Below are positions 35,493 to 44,257 of a stretch of DNA of 64,000 nt, one piece after another (position 1 is the stretch's first letter; the number at the start of each line of letters is the position of its first letter). The notes below the pieces were generated by a model, which saw only the letters and a program-made list of their open reading frames with translations, had not been told where the DNA came from and searched no databases. Source of the stretch: Paenibacillus sp. V4I3 (GTDB lineage: Bacteria > Bacillota > Bacilli > Paenibacillales > NBRC-103111); contig NZ_JAUSZA010000001.1 of the NCBI RefSeq assembly GCF_030817215.1, positions 62,001-126,000 of the forward strand, read 5' to 3'. The position numbers and the translations under genes are program-made.

Positions 35493-35740
35493 TCACCCCT
35501 TCACCACTACTGCAGCTGCTACCCCATCCATCCACCATAAGCCTTCCAGCTTGGCTACAGTAAAGTTTTTCTCCTCCTTCTTATAAATACCCTTGATGCT
35601 GTAGGAAAGCTTGTAAAGTGCTTCAGTGGCATTTGAGAAGGCTATGCCGTCCGGATCCCCTTGACCTTGAATCGTGACATACCAGATAGGCACAAATTCG
35701 AGCGATTGCGGGTTCGCGGGTGCTGCTGCATGTGTCAGCA
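35493..35740 (-). pseudogene. GyrI-like small-molecule-binding domain, truncated at both ends
   Basis: The open frame encodes a segment much like the middle of GyrI-like proteins (WYVTIQGQGDPDG ... ALYKLSYSIKG ... KLEGLWW). The usual start region is missing, since the frame runs upstream into the ferritin terminator without a start codon, and it ends about 10 residues after LEGLWW where the family continues for another 100 or so. A GTG at 35693 has no good ribosome site. It is read as a decayed fragment. Confidence 0.55.
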
Positions 35741-35744
35741 GACA

Positions 35745-35790
35745 TAAAAAAACTTACCCTTCGCCAAATTTCGCGAAACAGGTAAGTCTC
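35745..35790 (-). terminator. terminator of the ferritin operon
   Basis: Arms ACTTACC / GGTAAGT with a 22-nt loop are followed by seven T on the minus strand, 25 bp past the ferritin stop. Confidence 0.75.
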
Positions 35791-35813
35791 ATCCTCATAA
35801 AAGTCGTATGTAA

Positions 35814-36323
35814 TTATACCGCTGCTGGTGGCGTGAATGAACGCTGAGCAAATTCAGCATCTAACATGTAGAAAGCGTTACTGTCTTTATCAATTCGTTT
35901 CAATTTATTAATAATGCTGTCGAACATTGCTTCTTCCTCTACCTGCTCATCAATGAACCATTTCAAGAACTGCATAGTCGCATGTTCTCTATCGTTCAAT
36001 GCCAAATCTGATAAATGATAAATACGTCTTGTTACTTCTTGCTCATGTTGATAAGCATGTTCAAAAGCATCTAGGATCGATTTGTACTCATTCACAGGCG
36101 TATCCATACCAGCAAAGCTAACCTTTTTTCCACGATCATTTATGAATTTGAAAATTTTCATCGCATGGAATTTCTCTTCTTCAGCTTGTACAATAAAAAA
36201 GTTTGAAAAGCCGTCTAAGCTTTCCGCAGCACAATAACCAGCAATAGCCAAGTAGACGTGCGCGGAGTAAAACTCATAGTTCATCTGCTCATTGAGCGCT
36301 TCTGTAAGTGTATCATTTAACAT
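35814..36323 (-). CDS. ftnA: ferritin
   Basis: Iron-storage protein of about 169 residues forming a hollow 24-mer. Ferroxidase-centre motifs are present: NEQMNYEFYSAHVYLA, QAEEEKFHAMKIFKF and WFIDEQVEEE. It lacks heme-binding marks of bacterioferritin. The ATG at 36323 has AAAGG 11 bases upstream; the GTG before it is too close. It is the last gene of a unit with a DUF1450 protein and a small membrane peptide. Confidence 0.92.
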   Translation of the reverse strand: MLNDTLTEALNEQMNYEFYSAHVYLAIAGYCAAESLDGFSNFFIVQAEEEKFHAMKIFKFINDRGKKVSFAGMDTPVNEYKSILDAFEHAYQHEQEVTRRIYHLSDLALNDREHATMQFLKWFIDEQVEEEAMFDSIINKLKRIDKDSNAFYMLDAEFAQRSFTPPAAV

Positions 36324-36347
36324 AGATGCACACACCTTTCTGTATGG

Positions 36348-36440
36348 TTATCTCTTACGTATTCCCCATACATACAAGATTACCAGAACTCCGCATACAA
36401 ATACAAACGGAAGTAACAATTTAAGAAGGGTTAAGTTCAA
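36348..36440 (-). CDS. putative 30-residue membrane peptide upstream of ferritin
   Basis: A short frame starting with TTG at 36440, overlapping the stop of the DUF1450 gene by 4 bp, encodes one hydrophobic helix (LLKLLLPFVFVCGVLVILYV) and a basic C-terminus WGIRKR. The ferritin ribosome site follows 25 bp after its stop. It has no independent ribosome site, so it would depend on coupling. It was too short for routine gene calling and is not confirmed. Confidence 0.45.
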   Translation of the reverse strand: MNLTLLKLLLPFVFVCGVLVILYVWGIRKR

Positions 36441-36688
36441 GCCATCACGCTTTCTGCCCTGGATTCAGCTATAATTTGTTTGATCTGAGCATAAAGTAAG
36501 TCAGGCGATGCTGCACACAACAGCTCCTTTTTACCGATCATGGCGATACATTCTTTCTTACAATGCTTACAATTACCTAAGCAGTCCTTCTTCTTCTGCT
36601 TCAGGTCCGGATATTCGTTTTTCAAGGACTTATATATTTGTTTGGATCCGAATTTCTCATTTCTACAGCAGTATTTAATCGTTTTCAA
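36437..36688 (-). CDS. DUF1450 family protein
   Basis: Small soluble protein of 83 residues with the DUF1450 cysteine pattern: KYCCRNE near the start and CLGNCKHCKKEC in the middle, followed by the family's C-terminal helix (DLLYAQIKQII). It may bind metal. The start is TTG at 36688 with GGAGAG eight bases upstream. It heads the unit leading to ferritin, so an iron-related role is plausible. Confidence 0.8.
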   Translation of the reverse strand: MKTIKYCCRNEKFGSKQIYKSLKNEYPDLKQKKKDCLGNCKHCKKECIAMIGKKELLCAASPDLLYAQIKQIIAESRAESVMA

Positions 36689-36786
36689 TTCGATCTCTCC
36701 CCGCCATCGTCATTTACTACTATCATTGATATTAGTGATAATAATAATCAATGTCAACTGAAATATAAAGTTGCTTGTCCATAGAA

Positions 36787-36825
36787 CGCAAAAAACTCAA
36801 TAGCCGCTAGGCCATTGAGTTTTTT
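36787..36825 (-). terminator. terminator of the sugar operon
   Basis: An 11-bp stem (ACTCAATGGCC / GGCTATTGAGT with one wobble) followed by TTTTTT on the minus strand. The stop codon of the beta-mannosidase gene (36807-36809) lies in the loop. Confidence 0.88.
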
Positions 36826-39380
36826 AAATCTTTAGAATGACGAGTAACACAGTCTATCATTGAACAGGTTTCTAAATGTGCAGGTGCAGAGAAGACAAAA
36901 GGTGTGCGACCCGCACTCCGGGCCATAAAGGTAACTATCTTAGGGCGATTCGGAATTAAATCAAAATAGTTATCATCAAATATGCCCTCTGTCGACGTAG
37001 ATATTCGTACTTGTTTGGCCAACGTATCTGTTTCCAATACAAACCGGGTTCCCCCGCTTCCTTCCACCTCGGTTATTTGAATGGTTGGGTCAGCTAGTTT
37101 CATTTCCTTAAATGGCACCAAATAATGTTCGCAGCTTCCGATGACGGTTCCATCCTTCTCCAACTGTACAACGAGCAGAACGGATGTCTCATCGTTTCCT
37201 GCCAGCAACTCTTCTTTGTTCACCGAGATGGCTTTAACGCCTGATAAAGCATCTACCTCAACCAGCCCCACGCAGCACCATATAACATTTCCAGAAAAAT
37301 CTAATAACTCGATCCTAAGCGTTCCGTGAATCGGAGATCGCATATCGGAAATAATGTAAACATCGAGGCGGCTTTCATCTGTATCATCCACCGAGAGAAG
37401 TACATCGCTGAAGCTGCGCCGTGCATAATATTGCAAGGCTTTCCATCTGCCATAGTAATCCATCCCAGCCCATGAGGCCACAGGCCAGCAGTCATTCATC
37501 TGCCAATATAGAGAACCCATACAGTATGGCTTACGGCGTCGATGCGCTTCAATGGCAGTTTTCATCGCCTCCGCCTGCAATACCTGACTCATATATAGAA
37601 AGGATGGGAAATCTTTCGGTTCCCTCATATAGATGTCCATGTATTCCTTAATTAATTGATTGCCAAGTTTGTGCTTCTGATGTGCCAGCATGACTTCAGA
37701 TTCTAACGCCATATCTGTTTCCTCGGCATAGGTCTTAACCGACTCGTATTCCGGGAACGACTGGAAACCATATTCGCTCATAAAACGTCCAACATGCGCA
37801 TTATACTTTTCAAAGGGCTCTACAGAATGCCATACGCCCCAGTAGTGTATATCCCCAGAGGATGAATTCTGGTGAGCATGTTGATCCTCATTCCCCTTAA
37901 GCCCACACATAGGTGAAGAAGGCCAGTATGAAATATCCGGAGCCAATCGGTTAACTGCTTCAGGTAAAATCATATGAAAAATTTGCTCATAGTCATGCCA
38001 AATACGGTCCCGCTGCTCGGTGCTGTAAAGCTTTTTCCATCCCCAGCCAGCTTGCTCATCATAATGTGACCACGCCGTATCGATTTCATTGTTTCCACAC
38101 CACAACGCAATACAAGCATAGTTTCGGAGACGTTTAATGTTCTCCTCAGCTTCTAACTTAACATTGAGTAAAAATGCTTCGTCACCAGGATACATACTGC
38201 AGGCAAACATAAAGTCCTGCCACACTAGAAGTCCGTACTCATCACAAAGCTCATAAAACATGTCCTGCTCATAGATCCCGCCGCCCCAAACCCGAAGCAT
38301 GTTCATATTGGAGGCTGCCGCTGTGGCAATTTCATGTCTATAGGTTTCGTAAGTAACTTCTGTTAAAAAGCTGTCATTCGGTATATGATTGGCACCCTTG
38401 GCAAACACCGCTACGCCATTTAATTCGATATAAAATGAGGTTCCATCGTCATCTTGATTCGTCACCAGTTTAACGGTTCGAAGTCCGGTTCTAATACTTT
38501 TCTGTGCTGCAGAACCCCTCAATCCTATTAATTCCACTTTAAAGCTATATAAATCCGGCTCTCCTAGCCCTCTGCACCACCACAAGCGGGGTTGATAGAT
38601 AGACAAATTCAGCTCGACATGATTAATTCCACTTACGAGATCTACTTTCTTGGTCCAACTGAGAGATTCCGTGAAAACATGTAGTGATCCTTCCCATGCT
38701 TCTGTAACCTCAATTTCCAGAACAGCAGTAAGTTTGGCGATTAAAGGAGTAACTTCATCTTGCCTGATATATACATCGGTAATACGGCATTCCGACCAGC
38801 CCTCAAGCCTTACCTCACGCCATATTCCGCTTGTTACAAAGCGCGGACCCCAGTCCCATCCGTAATGATAAGGCGCCTTGCGAGCGAAGACACTAATCTT
38901 CTTGTCACCGAGGCCGCCTACATCCGACTGATCGTTTGCTGCAGGCAGTCCGTAACCCAGCCTCGAAAGCTTCGGTAAATCTTCATGAATCGGCGATCGG
39001 AAATGAACAGTCAGCTTGTTATCGCGATCGGTGAGCCATTGCTTCACATCAACTCTCCAGCTGCGGAACATGTTATCCGCTGAGAGAATGTGCCGATCAT
39101 TCACATATACGTCTGCGTACGTATCTAATCCGTCAAATACTAGTTCCAGATGTGAGTTGGATTTCAGCTCCTCTGAAACATCGAAATAGCATTGATACAC
39201 CCAATCTTTTTTGTCGATCCACTGCAGCTCGCTCTCATTCTTTCCATAAAACGGATTCGGAATAATGCCGTTATGATATAGATCCATATGGACACAACCA
39301 GGAACTTTAGCCGGCATCCAGTTATTTTCGTCATAAGCTTTAAACGTCCACTCTTTCCATACATTTGCTGTTTCGCTCAT
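36807..39380 (-). CDS. family 2 glycoside hydrolase, beta-mannosidase
   Basis: Cytoplasmic enzyme of about 857 residues releasing terminal beta-mannose (or a related sugar). The N-terminal sugar-binding jelly roll and immunoglobulin-like domains precede the catalytic barrel; the acid/base Glu is in CGNNEIDTAW (near 432) and the nucleophile Glu in MSEYGFQSFPE (near 535). KAPYHYGWDWGPR is a beta-mannosidase-type segment. No signal peptide, so it acts on imported oligosaccharides. The ATG at 39380 has GGAGG close upstream. Last gene of the operon. Confidence 0.9.
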   Translation of the reverse strand: MSETANVWKEWTFKAYDENNWMPAKVPGCVHMDLYHNGIIPNPFYGKNESELQWIDKKDWVYQCYFDVSEELKSNSHLELVFDGLDTYADVYVNDRHILSADNMFRSWRVDVKQWLTDRDNKLTVHFRSPIHEDLPKLSRLGYGLPAANDQSDVGGLGDKKISVFARKAPYHYGWDWGPRFVTSGIWREVRLEGWSECRITDVYIRQDEVTPLIAKLTAVLEIEVTEAWEGSLHVFTESLSWTKKVDLVSGINHVELNLSIYQPRLWWCRGLGEPDLYSFKVELIGLRGSAAQKSIRTGLRTVKLVTNQDDDGTSFYIELNGVAVFAKGANHIPNDSFLTEVTYETYRHEIATAAASNMNMLRVWGGGIYEQDMFYELCDEYGLLVWQDFMFACSMYPGDEAFLLNVKLEAEENIKRLRNYACIALWCGNNEIDTAWSHYDEQAGWGWKKLYSTEQRDRIWHDYEQIFHMILPEAVNRLAPDISYWPSSPMCGLKGNEDQHAHQNSSSGDIHYWGVWHSVEPFEKYNAHVGRFMSEYGFQSFPEYESVKTYAEETDMALESEVMLAHQKHKLGNQLIKEYMDIYMREPKDFPSFLYMSQVLQAEAMKTAIEAHRRRKPYCMGSLYWQMNDCWPVASWAGMDYYGRWKALQYYARRSFSDVLLSVDDTDESRLDVYIISDMRSPIHGTLRIELLDFSGNVIWCCVGLVEVDALSGVKAISVNKEELLAGNDETSVLLVVQLEKDGTVIGSCEHYLVPFKEMKLADPTIQITEVEGSGGTRFVLETDTLAKQVRISTSTEGIFDDNYFDLIPNRPKIVTFMARSAGRTPFVFSAPAHLETCSMIDCVTRHSKDLKNSMA

Positions 39381-39426
39381 CCTGTCCTCCACATAAGCGG
39401 TGCTATCGAAAATCCGCTTTTATAAT

Positions 39427-40335
39427 CTATAATCGAACATCGTTAGTGTTCGTGCCCTTACTTTCTTTCAGTCTCGCTTCTTCTATCTCATGTTCCCAAT
39501 TCAGATGCCGGTATTCGGCCGTTTCATCAGAGGCGTCAAACCAATTCCTAAAGTCCTGCCAAAGAGCCGGTGTCCACATCCCATCGATTTGAGCTGTTGT
39601 ATAGATTCCCTCATTCAGCCTTATAAAGCCGAAGACGTCGCGCACTTGCGATTTTTCTGCAAGCTCGACCGTCGTCTCAGCCAAATGCGGAGGAATAAAG
39701 ATAACTCCAGATGGGGTTCCGAGTACAACATCACCCGGGAGGCATACAGCTCTTCCGATCCGGCATGGCACATTCATGCCGACCATTGTCACATCCTCGA
39801 TAGCAGTTGGATCGCTTCCTCGATAATAAACATTGATTCCCTCAATTTTGACGACCTGCTGATTATCACGAATGCCTCCCCATATGACAGCACCGCCTCG
39901 CTTTGTGCGAGCAGATATGGCTGTTGATAGATTTCCGCCCACGAATGTTCCTTTGTAGACCTTATCGAACATGTCGACTACGGCCACATCATCCTCTTCC
40001 AGACAATCGATAATCCATTGATTGAAGAAGCCTTTTCTATTCTCTTGTTCATGTCCATAATTTAGGAGTGTATGATGCAAATCAGGCCGTAGAGGCAATA
40101 ATACCGAAGTCACGGCACGTCCTACCATAACTTGTTCAGGATGAATAATCTTGAAATCCCCTTCAAATTGAAACTTGTAGCCGCTGTTCCACAGGGGGCC
40201 CCATGCTTCCTCCAACGTAATGCGGCGCATACGACGCAATACATCGTCGGGTACTTTTGGACGTCCATTTGGGAATCGTTCCCCTTCCCATAACGGCGTA
40301 AGTTGGATGATGTCTTCAGCATTATCGAATTTCAT
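39427..40335 (-). CDS. RraA-like protein (possible aldolase)
   Basis: Protein of 302 residues with the RraA/HMG-aldolase fold landmarks: WGGIRDNQQ (the GGxRD metal and substrate motif) and DVVLGTPSGVIFIPP. Longer than RraA itself (about 160), with extra N- and C-terminal regions, so it fits the metabolic group that includes 4-hydroxy-4-methyl-2-oxoglutarate-type aldolases. AGGAGG lies eight bases before the ATG. Its position beside an acid-sugar dehydratase suggests cleavage of the resulting 2-keto-3-deoxy acid; that is inference. Confidence 0.78.
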   Translation of the reverse strand: MKFDNAEDIIQLTPLWEGERFPNGRPKVPDDVLRRMRRITLEEAWGPLWNSGYKFQFEGDFKIIHPEQVMVGRAVTSVLLPLRPDLHHTLLNYGHEQENRKGFFNQWIIDCLEEDDVAVVDMFDKVYKGTFVGGNLSTAISARTKRGGAVIWGGIRDNQQVVKIEGINVYYRGSDPTAIEDVTMVGMNVPCRIGRAVCLPGDVVLGTPSGVIFIPPHLAETTVELAEKSQVRDVFGFIRLNEGIYTTAQIDGMWTPALWQDFRNWFDASDETAEYRHLNWEHEIEEARLKESKGTNTNDVRL

Positions 40336-40364
40336 GAGTTATTCCTCCTGCGTTTTCGATTTTG

Positions 40365-41762
40365 TCAGCTCCATAAGCGGTCGTTCGACCAACGATGATT
40401 CCATTCATCCGTCGAAACCCATAAACCTTGATCTTCTGGATGCAAATGCTGCGCAATCACTTCGTCATTAAGCTCCTCAATACCGAGACCGGGAGCATCC
40501 GGCACGGTGATGAATCCATTCTGAACGAGCGGTTTCGTCACATAGCTAGAAATGATGAGATCGTCCCACCACGACACATCATCGGAGTGGAATTCCAAGG
40601 CAAGGAAATTCTCCGTTGCAGCAGCCACATGTGCAGCCGCTAGACAGGCAATTGGGCTTTCAGCCATATGAATCGCCATCGCTACGCCATATTCTTGCGC
40701 CATATCGCCAATTTTCTTCGTCTCTAGTATTCCACCAGCCGTTAGCACATCCGGATGAATGACGGATACTCCGCCAGCTTCAATGAGCGGTCTGAAATTT
40801 TCTTTTAAATAAATGTCCTCACCCGTACAAATCGGTGTTGTGACACTACTCGCTAGCTTGGCGTACTGCTGTGTATACGTCCATGGAATCATATCCTCCA
40901 TCCAAGCCAGGTTGAACTTATCGATCCGACGCCCAAGTTTAATACAATCTTCAACACCGATATGTCCAAAATGATCAATAGCAAGGGGAACTTCATACCC
41001 GATAACGGATCGAACATCCGCTACATATTGTTCCAGCATATCGAGCCCCTTTTCTGTCACATGGATGCCTGTAAAAGGATGCGCGATATTGTACATATCA
41101 TACACTCGGTTGCGCAGCGCTCTTTCTTCGGATTGTGACAGGCTTCCGGGCTGGCGTTTCCACCAGGAGCGCGATAGACTCTGCATGTCTTCTAGGAATC
41201 CAAGAGGCGCGCTTAAGGTACCCGGCTCATGAATAATTTGATTGATGCCAAGATCCATTTTCAAAAATGTATATCCTTTATTCATTCTTTCTTTCAACGC
41301 TAATCCCATCGCATGACCAGTGTCTCTGCCGTTCACGTCCGTATCGCAGTACATTCGAATATTATCGCGAAATTTGCCGCCCAGCATTTGATAGACAGGA
41401 ATTTGATAGGCCTTTCCTGCCAAATCCCATAGCGCAATCTCCAACCCGCTGACGCCCCCTCCCTGACGAGCATGGCCTCCGAATTGCTTAATACGACGGA
41501 ACAATTTATCAATATGACAGGGATTCTCACCTAGCAATCGACTCTTCAACATCTGAGCGTACACTTTATCCGCACCATCACGAACTTCTCCATAACCAAC
41601 CAAACCTTGGTTGGTATACACCTTAATTAGGCTGCAATGCATCGGTGCGCTGACAATATCGGCAAAGCGGATATCAACGATCCTCAGCTCAGATGGATTT
41701 GAATGCCCGTTAACGTGGGCTAAAGTGCTTTCATAGGTATCTGGTCTCAGAATGATCCTCAA
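40365..41762 (-). CDS. enolase-superfamily acid-sugar dehydratase (mandelate racemase-like)
   Basis: Protein of about 465 residues with the capping domain and barrel of the mandelate racemase/muconate lactonizing family. Metal ligands are in LAIDHFGH (Asp), WMEDMIP (Glu) and CTGEDIY (Glu); a C-terminal MAIHMAESP holds the likely base His. FLKMDLG stands at the Lys position. This pattern suits mannonate/gluconate/galactonate dehydratases; substrate unproven. The start is unusual: a TTG at 41762 directly after AAAGGA, with no ATG near. Confidence 0.8.
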   Translation of the reverse strand: MRIILRPDTYESTLAHVNGHSNPSELRIVDIRFADIVSAPMHCSLIKVYTNQGLVGYGEVRDGADKVYAQMLKSRLLGENPCHIDKLFRRIKQFGGHARQGGGVSGLEIALWDLAGKAYQIPVYQMLGGKFRDNIRMYCDTDVNGRDTGHAMGLALKERMNKGYTFLKMDLGINQIIHEPGTLSAPLGFLEDMQSLSRSWWKRQPGSLSQSEERALRNRVYDMYNIAHPFTGIHVTEKGLDMLEQYVADVRSVIGYEVPLAIDHFGHIGVEDCIKLGRRIDKFNLAWMEDMIPWTYTQQYAKLASSVTTPICTGEDIYLKENFRPLIEAGGVSVIHPDVLTAGGILETKKIGDMAQEYGVAMAIHMAESPIACLAAAHVAAATENFLALEFHSDDVSWWDDLIISSYVTKPLVQNGFITVPDAPGLGIEELNDEVIAQHLHPEDQGLWVSTDEWNHRWSNDRLWS

Positions 41763-41770
41763 TCCTTTCT

Positions 41771-42756
41771 TTACTGTAAATAAATTGCTTCTACCGTTAA
41801 CATCAAATTGTTTGAGGCTGCTGCCTCCATCAAGCCCTTCATGTAACCAACCCCAAACAAACGGCCCAAAAGCTCGTAACCCGGATTCTTATTATCCTCT
41901 CCTGCCATTGTAGGCACATGATCGGGCCTTGCAGGGCCTTGATAGCCGTATTTATAGTAAAGCTTCATGGCTGCGAACATATCCGTTTTGCCGTCATCAT
42001 GAAATGTTTCCTCGAAACGCTCCGCATTGCCCTTCACATCGCGAAAATGCACAAAAAATATTTTGTTCTGTTCCACAAAGTGACTGATGACAGACGGAAT
42101 ATGCTCACCAGCAGTAGCCAGTGTCCCTTGACATAAAGTAATCCCGCTATACTCGCTTGGAACTAAAGCAGTGCCTTAGCGCTCGTCAAAATACGTGATA
42201 CTCCGCGAATTGGTGAAATGGGCGGATCATCCGGATGTAGAGCAAGCTTCACCTTGGCTTTCTCAGCAGTTGGCACAATTTTCTCCAGATAGTACTTGAG
42301 ATTGTCCCAGAGACGTTCTTCCTCCACGATACCTGCCTCCGTCAAAGGTGCATCTTTCATCAAAGAATGATCATAACCGGATACAAGCGCTTCGCCACGT
42401 GTAGGAATGGTCGTTGATGTTCGGAACCAGCCAAACTGTGCCATAAAATTGTAGCAAAGGACAGGTATGCCAAGAGCACCCATGTTCGTAATCAACGTTT
42501 GCATGACGGCAATCTCTTCATCCCGCCCAGGTAACCCTAATTTAATTAAATTCGTCGAAGGAGCCGATTCAATAACCGCTAATACGATACCGTTGTTCTC
42601 GAATCTTTGCTTCATTAGAAGCAGATTATGATAATCCCACGGTTTCATACCGTTAAGTTCTCGGGGCAATGGACCCACCGCATAATTCACGCCCATTTGT
42701 TTGGCAAGCGACCAAAGCTGATCAGGTTCTGATGAAAAAAATTCAGCTAATTGCAT
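41771..42756 (-). pseudogene. uxuA: mannonate dehydratase, frameshifted
   Basis: The two halves of a UxuA-type protein are in different frames. The 5' part (from the ATG at 42756, with GGGAGG 10 bases upstream) runs through NFMAQFGW and ALHPDDPP and stops at a TAG at 42163. The other frame, open from about 42175, continues with ALVPSEYSG, CQGTLATAGEHIP and VHFRDVKG to the end at 41771. Joining them needs a one-base shift near 42165-42175. No slippery sequence is evident, so a mutation or sequencing error is likelier than programmed shifting. Intact UxuA makes 2-keto-3-deoxygluconate from mannonate. Confidence 0.88.
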
Positions 42757-42778
42757 GCTAACATGACCTCCCCCAATA

Positions 42779-42820
42779 TTGAGCCACTTCAATTCTCAAA
42801 GGAGAACGGAAGTGGCTCAA
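42779..42820 (-). other. hairpin between the binding-protein gene and uxuA
   Basis: A perfect 12-bp stem (TTGAGCCACTTC / GAAGTGGCTCAA) with an 18-nt loop and no T-run lies directly after the binding-protein gene. Such hairpins often stabilise the upstream mRNA and give higher binding-protein levels. Confidence 0.7.
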
Positions 42821-42853
42821 GAGAAATGTATAGGATGATTAGTAGTGCTGACT

Positions 42854-44194
42854 TTATTTATTCAACTTGGCTTCCGCATCTTTTCCTTTATCTGTAATTG
42901 TTTTGAACGCTTGTTCAAGCGTCTGTTTGCCGAACATGACGGCTTCCATTTCCGATTTATACGTTTTCACGAAATCTTCACTGCCTGGAGGAGCCGGATA
43001 GAAAGGCAGCGCTTTGTCTTTGGCTACGTTCAATAAATCTTTACCGAATAGATCACCTTTTGACAATGTAGATTCAAGACTTTTGAAAATAGCTTCATTA
43101 ATTGGAATTCCTCTCGTTGTACCCAGAGCTTTGCCAGCCTCTTGATTGGAAATGAACCACTTGATGAATTGTTTCGCTTGTTCTTTATTTGCTGAGTTTG
43201 CACCCACACTGAGGAAAATGGTCGACTGTGCCCAACCTCCCCCTTTCGAACCTATCGGATTGCTGTTCACTACCAATTTGCCTGGAACTAGTGCCTGGAT
43301 AGCCGTTGCAGACCCCACGGATGCTCCTTTGAGCATCACTTTGCCGGCTGCCAAAGAGTCGAGTTTTGGATCGTTCTCCTTAAAAGATAACTGTAAATCG
43401 GCCGAAGGTACGATGCCGTCTTTGCGGAACCCAGCATATATGTTTTGGAATTGGAACCAAGTGTCCTTATCCAGATTGAACTTCGTGCCGTCTTGGAAAA
43501 TAGGTCCTTTTCCTTGGGCCGTTTGATAATACTGATACCAGTCCCAAACATTTGATAAATCATCGATCGGATATTTGCCTTTAGGCAATTTCGTGCGTGC
43601 TTCTTTCGCAAAGGCAAAGAAATCATCATAGGACCAATTATTGAATGGCAGCTTGATGCCTGCCGCTTCAAGGTCAGGTTTGTTGTACACCATCCCCTGA
43701 CCGTTCAAACTGAGGGGCACACCGTACAGCTTTCCGTTGATTTTAACATTTTCCAAAATTTTTGGATCGACGATGTCTTTCAAATCGAGATCCGACAAAT
43801 CAGCGAGCTGCCCCCGCTTGACGTAGCTCTGAATATATGCCGCATCCATCTGCAGTACATCCGGGATCGAATTGGACGCCGCTAAAGTTGGAAGCTTCTC
43901 CCAAAATCCATCCCATGCCGTATACTCTGGGGCAAATGTCACTTTAGGCACTTGACTAGTGTATAGATCAAGCGCCTTCAAAGTGGCATCATGACGTGCC
44001 TGTGTTCCCCACCACATGATCTTCAGCTTAACGGCCTTGTCAGAAGCAGGCGCAGCCGTCGCTGTTTTCGCCGTCGTTTGCGGCTGTGTCGATGATTGAG
44101 CCGGCTTACTGCCGCTGCTGCATCCTGTAAGACCCACTGCTGCGGCAATCATTGTTAGAGATAAACCTTTGAGCCATGCTTGTCGTTGTTTCAT
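42854..44194 (-). CDS. sugar ABC transporter binding lipoprotein
   Basis: Extracytoplasmic solute-binding protein of 446 residues (family 1). The signal peptide ends in the lipobox GLTGC near residue 25, followed by a Ser/Thr/Ala linker, then a typical binding domain (KLKIMWWGTQARHDA). It should capture an oligosaccharide for the two permeases upstream. AAGGGAG lies nine bases before the ATG. Substrate inferred as a mannoside or related sugar from the operon. Confidence 0.9.
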   Translation of the reverse strand: MKQRQAWLKGLSLTMIAAAVGLTGCSSGSKPAQSSTQPQTTAKTATAAPASDKAVKLKIMWWGTQARHDATLKALDLYTSQVPKVTFAPEYTAWDGFWEKLPTLAASNSIPDVLQMDAAYIQSYVKRGQLADLSDLDLKDIVDPKILENVKINGKLYGVPLSLNGQGMVYNKPDLEAAGIKLPFNNWSYDDFFAFAKEARTKLPKGKYPIDDLSNVWDWYQYYQTAQGKGPIFQDGTKFNLDKDTWFQFQNIYAGFRKDGIVPSADLQLSFKENDPKLDSLAAGKVMLKGASVGSATAIQALVPGKLVVNSNPIGSKGGGWAQSTIFLSVGANSANKEQAKQFIKWFISNQEAGKALGTTRGIPINEAIFKSLESTLSKGDLFGKDLLNVAKDKALPFYPAPPGSEDFVKTYKSEMEAVMFGKQTLEQAFKTITDKGKDAEAKLNK

Positions 44195-44257
44195 GAATAA
44201 ACACTCCCTTTTATATGTGAAATGATGTATTACCTACATGAGGTGCAGATTTTGGCA

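Noticed and set aside
35493..35693. A complete 66-residue gene
   Set aside because: The segment matches only the middle of GyrI-like proteins and lacks a ribosome site, so it was called a fragment instead.
42163..42180. Programmed frameshift in uxuA
   Set aside because: The needed shift is -1 but there is no slippery heptamer, and CTT-TAG would give a +1 shift into a frame with an early stop.
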